Of a stretch of DNA of 64,000 nt, positions 17,608 to 26,807 are shown piece after piece. The notes under the pieces are model-generated. The model was not told the origin of the DNA, ran no database searches, and saw nothing but the letters and a program-made list of their open reading frames with translations. Source of the stretch: JBKCUK01 sp046318415 (GTDB lineage Bacteria; Pseudomonadota; Alphaproteobacteria; Caedimonadales; Caedimonadaceae); NCBI GenBank assembly GCA_046318415.1, contig JBKCUK010000010.1, positions 194,555 through 258,554 on the forward strand. The letters run 5' to 3'. The position numbers were made by a program, and so were the translations under genes. Numbering within the stretch: position 1 is the stretch's first letter; every line of letters starts with the position of its first letter.

Positions 17608-19556
17608 GGAACTTGAGGGTTTGGGCCTTTTTTCTCTTTCATCTCTTTGGCTGTGTTGCCAGTTTGAACGCAAGCGATCCCGGGGCCAAAGACCAACGGC
17701 TCTATCCCGTAATTTCAAGTCAAGATCAGCCTCGAAAATTCAATATTTTAAGCCTTGATGCCGGTGGTGGGCGTGCCGTCATCGAGGCCTTTCAGCTGGC
17801 AGTCCTTCAAGAACTCCTGCAACAGTATCCACCGACGAAGGATACCCACATTATCGATCTTTTTGATGCGGTGGCCGGCAGTGACATGGGTGGGTTATTG
17901 GCCCTTTACCTCACCACCTCTCCCCGCGAAGGGGCGATGCAACAAGAACCCCACCACCCACTTGAGGCGTTGCGCATCTTTTGCTTTGGACGCAAAAAAT
18001 TGTATCCAAGGATACACACGCTAGGCACGTCTCTCTCTCCCCAAGTCACCTACGATACAGCTAAGTTTGATGACTATTTAGCGTCTTTGTGGGGGGATTT
18101 AAGACTTAAAAGTTGTCGCAGACCCGTGATGATTGCTGGATGCACGTTGCGGGTGCTTCAGCACGAAGGTATTGGCGCCAAAAGTGACGAGCCCGGTTGG
18201 GCCGCGGTCCCCATCGTCCAAGTTGCCCGTATGACCACCGCCCTTCCCGGTATTTATGAACCAGAAACACGGATCATATACCATTCTCAAGAACTCGGCC
18301 CTGCCTTAAGCGGCGCCCTTCGCGAACCCAATCCGGCCCGCTTTTGTCTGGATTTTTACACCAACCTCTTCATGCAAAAGCAGCAACCCACTGAAATGGC
18401 GGTGTTTTCCCTTGGATCCGGCGACACAACACAACGCTTGACGCTCACACATTCGCAAAACTTCTCCTCAGGCCCAGACCTATGGGATTTGCTAATCAAG
18501 ACCCGATGTGAGGATACCCATCATCAATTAGCCCTTCTAAATCAAAATGATTTAGCCGATCCAGGACGCAAAGTCCGGCTGATGACGTACCACCGTTCTC
18601 AAATTCAGCTGGACCCCGAGCATGCTGTCCTTGACCACAGCGAAACCCAAACCCTTGCCCACCTGTTAAGCCGGGCTCAACAGCAAGTCTATCAGCCTGA
18701 ATTCATCCAATTGTGCGAAGCCTTATTGCGACCTTATGTCCAAGAAGAGCATCCATTGAAAATCGACGTCGATAAGATTCGGACATCGGTCCATGGTGTC
18801 CTGTCCCAACTGCGTAGCGCCCCTCTGCAGCGTGCCGATGCCAGCCTCAACTACGGCGACCACATCATGACATTCTACCTTTATCAGGATTTTCGAAGCT
18901 CTTATGAAAATCCCATCGCTAAGGAGGAAAACGACATACGAAAAGCCCTACACCACCAAGGGCGGCGCCATTTCTTTCGCATGTTGTTTCAAATCGACAC
19001 GTATAACGCTCTCACCGGTGATCAAGTGGCCGCTCTCCAAAAATGGATCGAGGCTGCCAAATCGTCCATCCAACGCCACGACCAGGTCAAAAGTGCTGCA
19101 TCGAAATTGCGCACCTTGGTGGTCACCGGTTATCACGAGAAATATCAAGAAGAACTGGATGCCTTTGCGGTCGGCCTTAAAATCAGCCAAGGCGAAGCTA
19201 TTCATGTTGAGGAGGCACAAAGATTTTACCGAGGATATTTTCACAGCACACGTGACGCCCAAGAAATTGAGGATCTGTTCAACACAGCCTATGCTCACCT
19301 GGACGCGCAACACCTAACCGCTCCAGACAAGATCAAAAAACTTAAGAATCTTCTGGATAGCTGTATCAACCTTCAGGGTGTCTTCACAGCGCGCAAAAGC
19401 ACTTTTTCCATTCTAAAGGATGCAGCATCCCAAACCTTTGGTCTCAAAAACCCAGAACACGTGGGCATGCACCAAGAGGTCCAAGAAAAACTCAGTGCAA
19501 GGCGCACCTTCCTTGAGCATCGCCAGCAAAGACTTGAGGAGGAGGATAAACTGTAA
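17604..19556 (+). CDS. Secreted patatin-like protein with degenerate catalytic motifs
   Basis: A 650-residue protein with a signal peptide (VWAFFLFHLFGCVASLNA). Residues 45-330 align with the patatin phospholipase fold: ILSLDAGGGRAV at the oxyanion-hole position (family D-G-G-G-x-R-G) and DLFDAVAGSDMGGLLAL at the nucleophile elbow (family G-T-S-T-G). The nucleophile position reads Asp94 instead of Ser (G92-S-D-M-G96), and the usual D-G-G/A motif of the catalytic Asp is not evident (only FCLDFYTN near the expected place). The C-terminal half is helical with heptad-like charge patterns. Encoded with the upstream FAXC-like GST by ATGA overlap. Either a pseudo-enzyme or a lipase with a shifted nucleophile (Ser93); inference only. 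Confidence 0.82.
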   Translation: MRNLRVWAFFLFHLFGCVASLNASDPGAKDQRLYPVISSQDQPRKFNILSLDAGGGRAVIEAFQLAVLQELLQQYPPTKDTHIIDLFDAVAGSDMGGLLALYLTTSPREGAMQQEPHHPLEALRIFCFGRKKLYPRIHTLGTSLSPQVTYDTAKFDDYLASLWGDLRLKSCRRPVMIAGCTLRVLQHEGIGAKSDEPGWAAVPIVQVARMTTALPGIYEPETRIIYHSQELGPALSGALREPNPARFCLDFYTNLFMQKQQPTEMAVFSLGSGDTTQRLTLTHSQNFSSGPDLWDLLIKTRCEDTHHQLALLNQNDLADPGRKVRLMTYHRSQIQLDPEHAVLDHSETQTLAHLLSRAQQQVYQPEFIQLCEALLRPYVQEEHPLKIDVDKIRTSVHGVLSQLRSAPLQRADASLNYGDHIMTFYLYQDFRSSYENPIAKEENDIRKALHHQGRRHFFRMLFQIDTYNALTGDQVAALQKWIEAAKSSIQRHDQVKSAASKLRTLVVTGYHEKYQEELDAFAVGLKISQGEAIHVEEAQRFYRGYFHSTRDAQEIEDLFNTAYAHLDAQHLTAPDKIKKLKNLLDSCINLQGVFTARKSTFSILKDAASQTFGLKNPEHVGMHQEVQEKLSARRTFLEHRQQRLEEEDKL

Positions 19557-19592
19557 TCTAGGCATAGACCAATTTTCCAGGCACGAGGGCAG

Positions 19593-19625
19593 CTTGTTCT
19601 GGCCTACCTCTTGTTCTGGCCTACC
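19593..19625. repeat. Short tandem duplication, 16 identical bases at 17-base spacing
   Basis: The 16-mer CTTGTTCTGGCCTACC occurs twice in a row (19593-19608 and 19610-19625) in the convergent gap between the patatin gene and the next minus-strand gene. Probably a replication-slippage product; no function is seen. Confidence 0.7.
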
Positions 19626-19647
19626 GAGTGAAAGGTATGTCCGCTTG

Positions 19648-21084
19648 TTAGTGCTGCGAGGAAGAAACCAAGGTGTGCAGCACATGCTTTAAAAGGTGCG
19701 ACAAGCGCCCGGCAAATGAAGTTGGGGCAATCCCATCTTCATTGCCGATGAGCCAGCCCACAAGCTTTTCTGGACACTCCTGTAGCACATCCGCAAGGGA
19801 TCTTCTGCTTCCAACTGTATGGCCGTCGGCAGACCGACCCAAAAGGGGTAGTTTTAAAATTTTCAACCGCCCCTCTTTCCCAAGGGTAAGACCATACTGA
19901 GGCAATTGATCCGCCATATCCTCGAGGCAACCCACACTCTGAAAGGCCTCAAGCATCACTTTTCCTGCTTTATGATTATCCGCAAACTTTTCAAGATTAT
20001 CGAAAAGGTCGTTGAATTCAAAAAGGGTGTGTTGCAGAAATCTCTTGATAACCTTGGGCGCGTATTCAACCACGACGGGCAGGTGCGTCACACATAACTG
20101 GTTCTCGCCCAGCGCCGTAAGAACATTATTGGCGCTCAAATGCAGCGAAGAATCTAACTCTTTCTCTACCATGCCCAAGCCTGGCGCATAACGTCGATGG
20201 CAGACCCGCACTTCTTCGACAGGTCCTGCAGCACCAGTTTTTTTAAAAATGAGGATTTCATGCTCGCCCGATTCATAAGGCAAATGAAGCCGCTCAAGAA
20301 GGTGCGCCACTTGAGGATTGGTGCGTAACGGAGACTCTTCCGCTAAATGGTTAGCATTCAGCTTGACCAGGGTAAATTGATCGCTGGTGCATGTCTCCAG
20401 GCGCTCGATGAGACTCTCCACATCGTGGCGTACTTTATGAAACAAAGCATCCGCTGGGCCCTCAGCGTCCTCATCACCAAAGAAGATATCTTGGGGAGCT
20501 TGATAATCGGGGACAGAGCGCGTCATCCGGTCTGCGAGTCCACCCTGGCATAACCTGCTGTCATGCTTTTCCCACTCCCCAGAAGACGAAATGGGCGTCA
20601 TGTTGGCTTTATCGTTTTTGAGGGATCCTGCCCAGAAATTTTCCTCAAAAGTGTCCACCTCAAGCGGGGCATCTGCAAACGGCTCTTTGACCTTCTCATC
20701 ATCGAAATCGCTTGATTCTTGTATTCTAAGGGAATGTGGTAACAGGCTTTGGCTTAAAGAGGATCTCGACCACGCACCGCCTTCACTGGAGGAGCGCCAG
20801 GGATGCGGGCTAGCTTTTGCAGATTTACACTGGATAGGTTTTGTCATACTTCCCTTGGCAAACCCAAGACCTGCGGTTTCAGAGGGCCTGAACGAAGAAA
20901 GATTGAGACCTGAATTTTTCATAGGCGAAAAAGAGCGCCCCAAGGGTACTGTATTCGAAGCTGACGTCAGTCCGGATGACGAATCGCTCTCAAAATCAAA
21001 AATTTCTTCGGTGGCATGAGAAGCCTCAAAAGCTAAGATCTGCGCGATTAAGGCCAGAGAAAATTGTATTTTGATTGTGGTCAT
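19648..21084 (-). CDS. Secreted protein of unknown function, serine-rich N-terminal half
   Basis: A 478-residue protein with a short signal peptide (MTTIKIQFSLALIAQILAFEASHA, likely cut before TEEIF). Residues 25-190 are low in hydrophobics and rich in Ser, Asp and Glu, which suggests disorder (DFESDSSSGLTSASN, SSSEGGAWSRSSLSQS). From about 200 the protein is ordered, with DALFHKVRHDVESLIERLETC, a strand pair around HEILIFKKTG and EEVRVCHRRY, and a helical end. I recognise no family. The start lies 10 bases after the phaB stop, so it may share the phaB transcript. Probably an exported, lineage-restricted protein. Confidence 0.75.
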   Translation of the reverse strand: MTTIKIQFSLALIAQILAFEASHATEEIFDFESDSSSGLTSASNTVPLGRSFSPMKNSGLNLSSFRPSETAGLGFAKGSMTKPIQCKSAKASPHPWRSSSEGGAWSRSSLSQSLLPHSLRIQESSDFDDEKVKEPFADAPLEVDTFEENFWAGSLKNDKANMTPISSSGEWEKHDSRLCQGGLADRMTRSVPDYQAPQDIFFGDEDAEGPADALFHKVRHDVESLIERLETCTSDQFTLVKLNANHLAEESPLRTNPQVAHLLERLHLPYESGEHEILIFKKTGAAGPVEEVRVCHRRYAPGLGMVEKELDSSLHLSANNVLTALGENQLCVTHLPVVVEYAPKVIKRFLQHTLFEFNDLFDNLEKFADNHKAGKVMLEAFQSVGCLEDMADQLPQYGLTLGKEGRLKILKLPLLGRSADGHTVGSRRSLADVLQECPEKLVGWLIGNEDGIAPTSFAGRLSHLLKHVLHTLVSSSQH

Positions 21085-21094
21085 ACTTACCCCG

Positions 21095-21826
21095 TTATGG
21101 GGTCATAAATTGACCCCCATTGATTGTCAGTGTTGCCCCCGTCATAAAGCCTGCCTTATCAGAAATCAAGAAACTTACGGCTTCCGCAATTTCTTCGGAT
21201 GTACCCAGTCGACCGACAGGGATCTGCGCAACGATCTGCTGGAGCACATTTTCTGGCACCGCGCGCACCATATCCGTATCGATATAGCCTGGCGCGATGG
21301 CGTTCACCGTCACCCCTTTTTTGGCATTTTCAAGGGCAAGGGCTTTGGTAAAGCCTAAAAGTCCCGCTTTTGCCGCACAATAATTCGTCTGGCCCAGTTG
21401 CCCCTTTTGCGCATTAATCGAGCTAATGTTAATGATCCGTCCCCAATTCTGATCGCGCATTCCATCGATCACAGCGTGGGTCATGTTGAAACAAGAGAGG
21501 AGATTGGTCTCAATGACCACACGCCAATCCTCAGGCGTGGACTTGTGGAACATGCCATCTCGGGTAATGCCCGCGTTATTAATCAGGATATCAACGGCGG
21601 TGCCAAAACGCTCGCGCACACACCGCACACCATCAACGCACTGCTCATAACTTGAGACATCCCAGCGAAAGATCTCGGCACCCGTTGCGCGGCGAAAAGC
21701 CTCTGCGGCTGCATCGCTGCTGTGATACACGGCTGCCACCCGGTAGCCCTGCTGCAAAAGATGGGCAGAAATGGCCGCACCTATCCCGCGTGTTCCACCG
21801 GTCACAATCGCAACACGTCCCGACAT
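21095..21826 (-). CDS. phaB: Acetoacetyl-CoA reductase (NADPH), polyhydroxybutyrate synthesis
   Basis: Short-chain dehydrogenase of 243 residues that reduces acetoacetyl-CoA to (R)-3-hydroxybutyryl-CoA. Cofactor motif TGGTRGIG, NNAG (ILINNAGITRDGMFHK), catalytic Ser in NISSINAQKGQLGQTNYCAAKAG and the Y-x3-K pair (NYCAAK). INAQKGQ(L/M)GQTNY is the phaB-specific signature that separates it from FabG. GGGAG-type ribosome-binding site (CAGGGAG) before ATG 21826. No phaA or phaC lies in the window, so storage polymer synthesis depends on genes elsewhere. Confidence 0.93.
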   Translation of the reverse strand: MSGRVAIVTGGTRGIGAAISAHLLQQGYRVAAVYHSSDAAAEAFRRATGAEIFRWDVSSYEQCVDGVRCVRERFGTAVDILINNAGITRDGMFHKSTPEDWRVVIETNLLSCFNMTHAVIDGMRDQNWGRIINISSINAQKGQLGQTNYCAAKAGLLGFTKALALENAKKGVTVNAIAPGYIDTDMVRAVPENVLQQIVAQIPVGRLGTSEEIAEAVSFLISDKAGFMTGATLTINGGQFMTP

Positions 21827-21995
21827 TGATCACTCCCTGTTTAATATTTTTTATAATTTAAACATTAACGACAAATCAGCACAAAGCAAGACGGATTCGA
21901 TGCCATGAAATCTCAATTTTATTGACCTGATGAAGGGGGGTCGCTAGTGTTGCCTAAAGAAAACAGCACAGACCGAACAGGATACACGACACCCC

Positions 21996-22874
21996 ATGAA
22001 TGCGCTGCAAATCGTCAGCATCCTTATCGTTGTCCTGTTATGGGGCATGCATTTTGTGGTCATGAAAACCAACTTAGAGACCTTTACACCGTTTTGGTTT
22101 CTTTTCCTGCGTTTCTTTTTTTCCTGCTTTCCTTTTATTCTTTTTGTAAAGCGCCCGAATTGTTCCTGGAGTCTCATCTGGCGCTATGCCCTGCTCATGT
22201 GGGTAACTCAACTGGGCCTGTTAGCCTACGGGCTTTATCAAGGCGCTCCCACCGGCCTCAGCGCCCTTTTGATGCAAACCCATGCACCGCTGACACTGAT
22301 TTTTTCTTTTATGATGTTTCATTATCGACCCAAGACGCCCGAAGTCATGGGTCTTATTCTGGCCCTTGCTGGAATTGGGATCGTTGCCTGGACATATGAC
22401 GCGCAGAAGCTCACGCCTCTTCTCTATGTGATCGGCGCCGCCTTGGGTGTTGCCCTCTCCAATCTCCTTTTCAAGCGCCAAAGCCAGCCCATTAACATGT
22501 TTGCCCTCATCGTCTGGAGTAGCGCCGTTGCAACGCCCATCTTTTTAATGGGTGCCTTAGTCATGGATGGGATTGCCCCTCTTGCTGCTGCCAGCGAAAA
22601 ACTCAGCATCAACCTGATCTTTACCATGGGATACACGATCATTTTGGTCAGCCTTCTTGCATCAACCCTTTATGCGCACTTGATCAAAGCTTGCGAGCCC
22701 GCACGGGTTGCGCCCTTTACGCTGCTGACGCCGGTTGTGGGCATTCTTGCCGGACACTGGGTGTTTGACGAGAGCCTGACAGCGTCTCAATACTTAGCAA
22801 GTGGACTGATCATTGGCGGACTTATGCTGAACCAATGGCGCACCCTTGTGCGTAGACCGCGGATTCAACCATGA
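21996..22874 (+). CDS. EamA/DMT-family membrane transporter
   Basis: A 292-residue drug/metabolite transporter with ten hydrophobic helices and the duplicated EamA architecture (LLWGMHFVVMKTNLETFTPF in the first half; SLLASTLYAHLIKACEPARVAPFTLLTPVVGILAGHWVFDE in the second, which is the region closest to the family consensus). Substrate unknown; RhaT/YdcZ- or amino-acid-exporter-like roles are possible. Its stop overlaps the start of rlmH by four bases (ATGA), so the two are coupled. Confidence 0.88.
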   Translation: MNALQIVSILIVVLLWGMHFVVMKTNLETFTPFWFLFLRFFFSCFPFILFVKRPNCSWSLIWRYALLMWVTQLGLLAYGLYQGAPTGLSALLMQTHAPLTLIFSFMMFHYRPKTPEVMGLILALAGIGIVAWTYDAQKLTPLLYVIGAALGVALSNLLFKRQSQPINMFALIVWSSAVATPIFLMGALVMDGIAPLAAASEKLSINLIFTMGYTIILVSLLASTLYAHLIKACEPARVAPFTLLTPVVGILAGHWVFDESLTASQYLASGLIIGGLMLNQWRTLVRRPRIQP

Positions 22875-23329
22875 AAACCTCGATTATTGCCGTTGGACGC
22901 ATGAAACAGGGCCCGTTACTTGATCTCTATCAGGATTATGCCAAAAGGCTAACGCCCTCCCCGAAACTCATCGAGGTCGAGGCCAAAAAAAACCTCTCCG
23001 GCGACGCGCTAAAAACTGCAGAAGCAGAACTGATTCATCACGCAACCCCGCCCCATGCCGTGAGAGTGGTCTTGGATGAACGCGGCGCCTTAGTCTCAAG
23101 CAGCGATCTCAGCCGGAAATTGGAGCAATGGCGAACAGGGGGTTTTGGTGAAGTGTGCTTTATCCTTGGCGGCGCCGACGGTCACACAGAGGCCACACGC
23201 CAGACAGGCCAATGGGTCTGGAGCCTGAGTCCTTTGACGTTTCCCCACATGCTGGCCCGCGTGCTTTTGGTCGAACAACTCTACCGCGCTCAGCAAATCA
23301 GCTCAGGCCATCCCTATCATCGCGTATAA
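22871..23329 (+). CDS. rlmH: 23S rRNA (pseudouridine1915-N3)-methyltransferase
   Basis: SPOUT methyltransferase RlmH, 152 residues, which methylates pseudouridine 1915 in helix 69 of 23S rRNA. The SAM-binding trefoil knot is visible: VVLDERGALVSSSDLSRKLEQW, CFILGGADGH, and the C-terminal LLVEQLYRAQQISSGHPYHR, which is the family signature that contacts SAM. Start overlaps the upstream transporter. Normal length, ends exactly at the expected HPYHRV tail. Confidence 0.96.
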   Translation: MKTSIIAVGRMKQGPLLDLYQDYAKRLTPSPKLIEVEAKKNLSGDALKTAEAELIHHATPPHAVRVVLDERGALVSSSDLSRKLEQWRTGGFGEVCFILGGADGHTEATRQTGQWVWSLSPLTFPHMLARVLLVEQLYRAQQISSGHPYHRV

Positions 23330-23411
23330 AACGCTTGCCCGTGCAGGTTGATTGACAAACCACGAAATGCGGTTAATCTTTGACCATCACAAGCAAGGAT
23401 GATGGTATCCC

Positions 23412-24587
23412 ATGACGCAGACTATGACGAAACTTTTCAAATCCCTTCCTTTTCAGTTGGCAGTGGTCCTCGCCGGCACCCTCCTCTTCGGCGATTTAGT
23501 TCCCACCTCACTGCAAAGCCTCGCTTTTGCGCTGAGTTTGGCCATTAAAGAAACTTTGGTCTTCTTTCTGCCTTTTATCGTTTTTACCTTTTTAGTCTCG
23601 GGTTTATTAGCTTTTCATAAGGCAGCGTTGAAGTTCATTCTCATGGTCTTGGGCGCCGTGATTGTGTCGAATTTTCTCTGCACAATTGTTCTGTTCCCGT
23701 TAACATTTACCGACTTTTTCTGCCTGTCATGCCTGAATTCCGGTGAAGGATCCACCGCTGCTGGTCTACAGCCCCTCTTTACATTCAAGCTTCCAAGCCT
23801 GATTGCCAACGAGGTGGCCCTCATGATTGGCGCCCTCACCGGCCTGATTTTTGCTTTCTTTCCCAGTCCATCGGTGAGCCAGGGCATTCATCGCCTCAAA
23901 GCAATGATCAATTTTGGCCTTTCCAAGCTGTTTATTCCCTTGTTGCCGGTCTTTATTTTTGGCTTTGTGCTGAAGCTTAAAAGCGATGGTGCCTTGGGTA
24001 AGATTTTTATGACCTACAGCCCTGTCTTTGCACTTATGGCCCTGATTATGATGGTTTATATTGTGCTGTTCTATGGTCTAGGCGCCGGCTTTAAGCCCAA
24101 TACGTGGATGAGGCATCTTAAAAATATGGGTCCCGCAACCCTGACGGCGTTTAGCACCATGTCCAGCGCGGCCACCATGCCCTTGACCCTGAAGGGAGCA
24201 GAGACAAACACCACGAAACCTGAACTCATTCAAGCCCTGATCCCAGCAACAGTGAACATTCACTTGGTGGGTGACGGCATTGGCATTCCAGTGCTGATGA
24301 TGGTAATTCTGGGGTCCTTCGGCATGCCCATGCCCAGCTTTGAGACCTTCTTCCAATTTACCGCCCTCTTTGTCATGTACAAGTTCGCCATGGCAACCGT
24401 TCCAGGCGGCGGCATTCTGGTGATGGTACCGACCTTGGAGCGTGTCTTCGGCTTTACGCCTGAGATGGTGGGATTGATCACTGCCCTTTATATCGTGTTT
24501 GATCCCCTGATTACCGTCACCAACGTGAATGGCAACGGGGCCTTTGCAACGGTATTTGCGCGGCTATTTGGCAAGCGCATGGCCTAA
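23412..24587 (+). CDS. Dicarboxylate/amino acid:cation symporter (SDF family)
   Basis: A 391-residue sodium- or proton-coupled symporter of the GltP/DctA fold. The serine-rich reentrant-loop motif is AFSTMSSAATMP (family SSSAT), followed by NIHLVGDGI in the TM7/8 region and MATVPGGGI in the second hairpin. The NxDP-type motif is replaced by VFDPLITVTNVNGN, of the variant seen in related Holosporales and Chlamydia-type members. Likely imports an amino acid or dicarboxylate from the host or medium. Stands alone and ends in a strong terminator. Confidence 0.87.
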   Translation: MTQTMTKLFKSLPFQLAVVLAGTLLFGDLVPTSLQSLAFALSLAIKETLVFFLPFIVFTFLVSGLLAFHKAALKFILMVLGAVIVSNFLCTIVLFPLTFTDFFCLSCLNSGEGSTAAGLQPLFTFKLPSLIANEVALMIGALTGLIFAFFPSPSVSQGIHRLKAMINFGLSKLFIPLLPVFIFGFVLKLKSDGALGKIFMTYSPVFALMALIMMVYIVLFYGLGAGFKPNTWMRHLKNMGPATLTAFSTMSSAATMPLTLKGAETNTTKPELIQALIPATVNIHLVGDGIGIPVLMMVILGSFGMPMPSFETFFQFTALFVMYKFAMATVPGGGILVMVPTLERVFGFTPEMVGLITALYIVFDPLITVTNVNGNGAFATVFARLFGKRMA

Positions 24588-24610
24588 ATCTGCGATCAAG
24601 CAGCTATCCC

Positions 24611-24637
24611 AAGGGCGGCCATTGTGCCGCCCTTTTT
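24611..24637 (+). terminator. Rho-independent terminator
   Basis: Stem AAGGGCGGC / GCCGCCCTT with loop CATTGT, then TTTTTGCG. It lies 24 bases after the symporter stop. Confidence 0.92.
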
Positions 24638-24767
24638 GCGTTGAGCAAGCTCAGGTGATGCCTTTCTTGAAGGAGGGAAAAGCGGGCTTAAATCTCAGCA
24701 GGTAGCTCGAGATAAGGGTGGTTTATTGTTTTGAGATTTGGCTGTTTCTGATTGGATTTAAATGAAG

Positions 24768-24843
24768 TGGCGTCCCCAGCGGGATTCGAACCCGCGTTGC
24801 CGCCGTGAGAGGGCGGTGTCCTAGGCCTCTAGACGATGGGGAC
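24768..24843 (-). tRNA. tRNA-Glu (anticodon CTC)
   Basis: Complete cloverleaf on the minus strand: acceptor GTCCCCA pairing with TGGGGAC, D-loop, anticodon stem CCGCC with loop CTCTCAC (anticodon CTC), T arm GCGGGTTCGAATCCCGC, discriminator G and an encoded CCA. It differs from the tRNA-Glu at 29812 at one position only, the wobble base. Confidence 0.97.
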
Positions 24844-25001
24844 ATCGGACGTTCTGGAAACTAGCCGAACTCATGATGGATTTCAAGAGCAATTTATCTT
24901 TTTTTGCAAAAAGATGTGATCTTCCCCCTGATCGGGGCCTGTTAGGTCTAAAAAGCTTGTGATAACCTCATGATAGAGTCACGCATAAGGATAATAAAAT
25001 C

Positions 25002-26693
25002 GTGCGCTTGAACCAATTGGCCACCATGTTCTTGTATCCACGAGGAATCGCCGTCTTTTACCTCCTTTTTCTCGCCGGACTTATGCTGGCAGCCTCTGGT
25101 TCCTTGGTTTACATGACTGGCGGCACCCATCACGCCTATCTGCATGTTTTCTACGTTCCTATCATCATGACCGGCATGGCATTTGGTCTGTCTGGCGGCA
25201 TAGTGTCAGCTCTTATCGCAAGTGTGATTGTCGGCCCCTATATGCCTGCGGATGTGGATATCGGGGTGGTACAATCCACTGAAAATTGGCTTATTCGTTC
25301 GATCTTTTTTCTCCTGATCGGCGCCCTTTCAGGTTTTGGATCCTCTGTGCTGCGCTCGTATTTTCGCGAACTTGAACAACGCTATCTGACAGACACTCTG
25401 ACGGGATTACATAATCTTAGCGGGTTGACGCGAGACTTTAAGAGGGCGCATCGGGAGGGAATACTCAAAGGTCCCTCCATCATCTACACTTTGATGAGCC
25501 GAATGGCCGATATTGATCGAGTCATCGGCCCTGACGGCTCCCAATCGCTGATTCGGGAAATGGCCCAGCGCCTCTCGGCGGATCTTGCGCCGCATGCAAG
25601 TATCGCGCACATTGAAACAGGCGAGTTTGCCATCCTTGTTTATGATGGTGCGCACAGTGAACGCATTCTCGAAACGCTGCGTCATAATGTGGGTAAAACC
25701 TTCACCATAAATGACATTCCTCTATTCGTTGAGCTTTTTTATGGACTTGCCCAAGGCTCTGACCACGAGGGTGAGTCACTGACCTCTCTTGTTCGCAAAG
25801 GCAAGGTGGCAGCAGCAAAAGCCAAAAAAAAGGGATATGAAAAGGCGAGTTACGACCCTGCGGATGATCTCAATAATCGCCGCGCTGTGCAGATTATGCA
25901 TGACCTGAATCATGCGCTCAATACCAACGAGTTGGTTCTGCATTATCAGCCCAAACTGCACTTAATGTCCGGCCGCGTCTTGGGTTTTGAGGCGCTTGTA
26001 CGCTGGCCGCACCCCACCTATGGCATGGTGCCGCCCATCGAATTCGTTGGCATAACCGAGCAAACACTGTTGATTCATCCCTTTACAAAGTGGGTGGTTG
26101 AGCAGACCTTTCGGCAATTAAAGGCCTGGCATAACCAAAATATGCCGGTGAGCGTCTCCATTAACCTCTCGATGAAAAACTTACAAGAACCTGCGTTGAT
26201 TGAGACATTTTCACGTCTTTCCGAGGAATACAGCATCCCGCTGCCCTATATTGAACTTGAAATTACCGAAAGCGCCATTTCATCCAATATCGCCCATGCT
26301 GCGGATGTGCTGCGCACCTTGCGGCAAATGGGTGCGCGCATTGCGGTGGATGATTTTGGCACGGGGCAGGCATCCATGAATTATCTGTTTGAACTTCCCA
26401 TGGATGTTTTGAAAATCGATCAGGTGTTCATCCGCTCGATGCTCAGTAACTCTGCCGCCGAGGCCATCGTGCGCAGTGCCATTACACTGGGTCATGAGCT
26501 TGGCCTTGAAGTAGTCGCGGAGGGGATCGAAACCGAACAAGAGTATAATCGCATTCGAGAGTTAGGGTGTGATTTAGGCCAAGGTTATTTCTTTGCGCGC
26601 CCCATGGCAGCCGCTATGGCCACGTCTTGGTTGCAAAGCAAGCTGGCAGGACAGCCGACAGCCTCGACTGTTGCATCACCGACAAAGCCATGA
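25002..26693 (+). CDS. EAL-domain cyclic-di-GMP phosphodiesterase with degenerate GGDEF domain
   Basis: A 563-residue membrane signalling protein. Residues 14-120 hold four hydrophobic segments typical of a membrane sensor. The GGDEF domain (about 125-285) keeps DTLTGLHNLSG but the active-site motif reads E205-T-G-E-F (family GGDEF), so diguanylate cyclase activity is unlikely. The EAL domain (about 297-545) keeps GFEALVRWPHP, INLSMKNL, ELEITES, VDDFGTG, LKIDQVF and VAEGIET, so c-di-GMP hydrolysis is expected. Start is GTG 25002 with a weak AGG upstream; ATG 25026 is the alternative. With flagellar genes in the same window, control of motility versus attachment is plausible. Confidence 0.9.
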   Translation: MRLNQLATMFLYPRGIAVFYLLFLAGLMLAASGSLVYMTGGTHHAYLHVFYVPIIMTGMAFGLSGGIVSALIASVIVGPYMPADVDIGVVQSTENWLIRSIFFLLIGALSGFGSSVLRSYFRELEQRYLTDTLTGLHNLSGLTRDFKRAHREGILKGPSIIYTLMSRMADIDRVIGPDGSQSLIREMAQRLSADLAPHASIAHIETGEFAILVYDGAHSERILETLRHNVGKTFTINDIPLFVELFYGLAQGSDHEGESLTSLVRKGKVAAAKAKKKGYEKASYDPADDLNNRRAVQIMHDLNHALNTNELVLHYQPKLHLMSGRVLGFEALVRWPHPTYGMVPPIEFVGITEQTLLIHPFTKWVVEQTFRQLKAWHNQNMPVSVSINLSMKNLQEPALIETFSRLSEEYSIPLPYIELEITESAISSNIAHAADVLRTLRQMGARIAVDDFGTGQASMNYLFELPMDVLKIDQVFIRSMLSNSAAEAIVRSAITLGHELGLEVVAEGIETEQEYNRIRELGCDLGQGYFFARPMAAAMATSWLQSKLAGQPTASTVASPTKP

Positions 26694-26807
26694 GGTTATG
26701 TTGAGAAAACATAAATAATTATGTTTGACATAATTGTCTAGAATCGTGTCTATTAACTCATCTGATGATCAGCAATCAAAATACAACAGACTAGATTTAA
26801 GAACTCC

